This document shows, in pieces, positions 63,901 through 64,000 of a stretch of 64,000 bases of DNA. The translations under genes were made by a program, and so were the position numbers. The stretch covers positions 4,079,001 through 4,143,000 of the forward strand of contig CALZFC010000021.1 in the NCBI GenBank assembly GCA_945643635.1. Reading direction: 5' to 3'. This DNA is from Allodiplogaster sudhausi (Eukaryota > Nematoda > Chromadorea > Rhabditida > Diplogasteridae). Every line of letters starts with the position of its first letter. Within the stretch, counting starts at the first letter, position 1. The notes beneath the pieces were generated by a model that worked only from the letters and a program-made list of their open reading frames with translations, was not told the DNA's origin and made no database searches.

Positions 63901-64000
63901 AGATCATATTTCGATCGATAAATCTCCAAAACCTCTGTAAACCTAGTGGACACTGTATTTGTTGTACTCAGCTCGACGAGCTGAGTCCAAGTTCGGCTGC
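54965..64000 (+). repeat. B-rich right-hand domain with ~517-bp (two-monomer) units
   Basis: B monomers occur at 55230, 55747, 56265, 57047, 58351, 58868, 59385, 60690, 61220, 61748, 62264, 62794 and 63588. Runs of 517-518 bp pair a 265-bp B monomer with a 252-bp A monomer. AAATACAAAG and CTGGGATTGG variants are common here. The array continues past the window end. Confidence 0.85.

Larger units (their letters stand above)
7801..64000 (+). repeat. Satellite DNA array of ~265-bp monomers (about 210 copies, open at right edge)
   Basis: Head-to-tail monomers recur at 263-265 bp, with a 252-bp deletion variant. For example, GGTTGCAGAACTCTAG anchors fall near 7931, 8196, 8461, 8726 and 8990. The monomer contains in order: TTTTCTAGTTA[C/A]AAGCGC, TTTCGATCGATAAATC, CCTAGTGGACACTG, the dyad CTCAGCTCGACGAGCTGAG, TACTCGAGACCC, GGAGCGGAAATAG and GTAGGTCAGGTAAACACAAAG. 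Two main types exist. A has GTGGACACTG with an intact dyad and GAGTCCAA. B has GCGGACGCTG, CTCGTCGAGATGGG and GAATGGTAGG. The length is not a multiple of three, and no coding product is indicated. Such arrays are typical of centromeric, pericentromeric or subtelomeric heterochromatin, but position on the chromosome cannot be read here. Confidence 0.97.

Noticed and set aside
7933..64000. Hundreds of 60-76-codon ORFs on both strands of the array
   Set aside because: They begin at TTG, not ATG, recur once per monomer, and the monomer length (263-265 bp) breaks frame from copy to copy. They are by-products of the satellite, not genes.
7801..64000. CRISPR-like direct repeats
   Set aside because: The whole ~265-bp unit is repeated with no unique spacers, and the flanking gene is eukaryotic.

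Overview
The window is animal nuclear DNA. It has two parts: one intron-rich gene (about 0-7.1 kb, minus strand) and one end of a very large satellite array (about 7.8 kb to beyond 64 kb). The short GT-AG introns (57-200 bp, plus six longer ones), the compact gene and the form of the encoded protein suggest an invertebrate. A nematode or another ecdysozoan is favoured, but the species cannot be fixed from the sequence. Nothing here is prokaryotic: there are no operons of intact ORFs, ribosome-binding sites or CRISPR arrays.

Region 1 (118-7075, minus strand) reads as an otopetrin-type proton channel gene. I assembled 17 exons by hand. Every junction keeps intron phase, and the product is 743 residues with a polar N-terminal domain of about 172 residues followed by 12 predicted membrane segments. 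Exons 5-17 contain the otopetrin landmarks in the expected order: SLYMRVG, FLQMWFVY, QFGLMHLVATN, FGEFSEFMYTCVVEYSL, the KPGKQ/ITLLLIVN junction and the closing FHSSVC..EIW. Exons 1-4 are less certain. A second splice choice from exon 1 would encode a 135-residue protein that ends in a coil and a C-terminal membrane anchor. The introns hold dispersed inverted repeats and a palindromic GTGACAT/ATGTCAC repeat.

Region 2 (7076-7800) is the upstream flank of that gene. It contains a hairpin-forming dispersed repeat, a CATA microsatellite and a pyrimidine tract, and no other gene that I can see.

Region 3 (about 7801-64000) is a head-to-tail array of about 210 copies of a monomer of about 265 bp, covering about 88% of the window and running off the right edge. 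Each A-type monomer has a 19-bp near-perfect dyad, CTCAGCTCG-A-CGAGCTGAG. A diverged B-type monomer has lost the right half of it. B monomers punctuate the array. Their spacing falls from about 1.5-2.6 kb on the left (6-10 monomers) to 780 bp (3 monomers) at 47-54 kb and mainly about 517 bp (2 monomers) at 55-63 kb. This is a higher-order repeat landscape that changes along its length. Segmental duplications inside the array are marked by shared private mutations.

One non-satellite block (10023-10681) interrupts the array. It carries a tandem pair of tRNA-like A-box/B-box modules and a tandem repeat of about 42 bp, and resembles a dimeric tRNA-derived SINE. The 60-70-codon ORFs repeated on both strands of the array all start at TTG and are by-products of the monomer, not genes.
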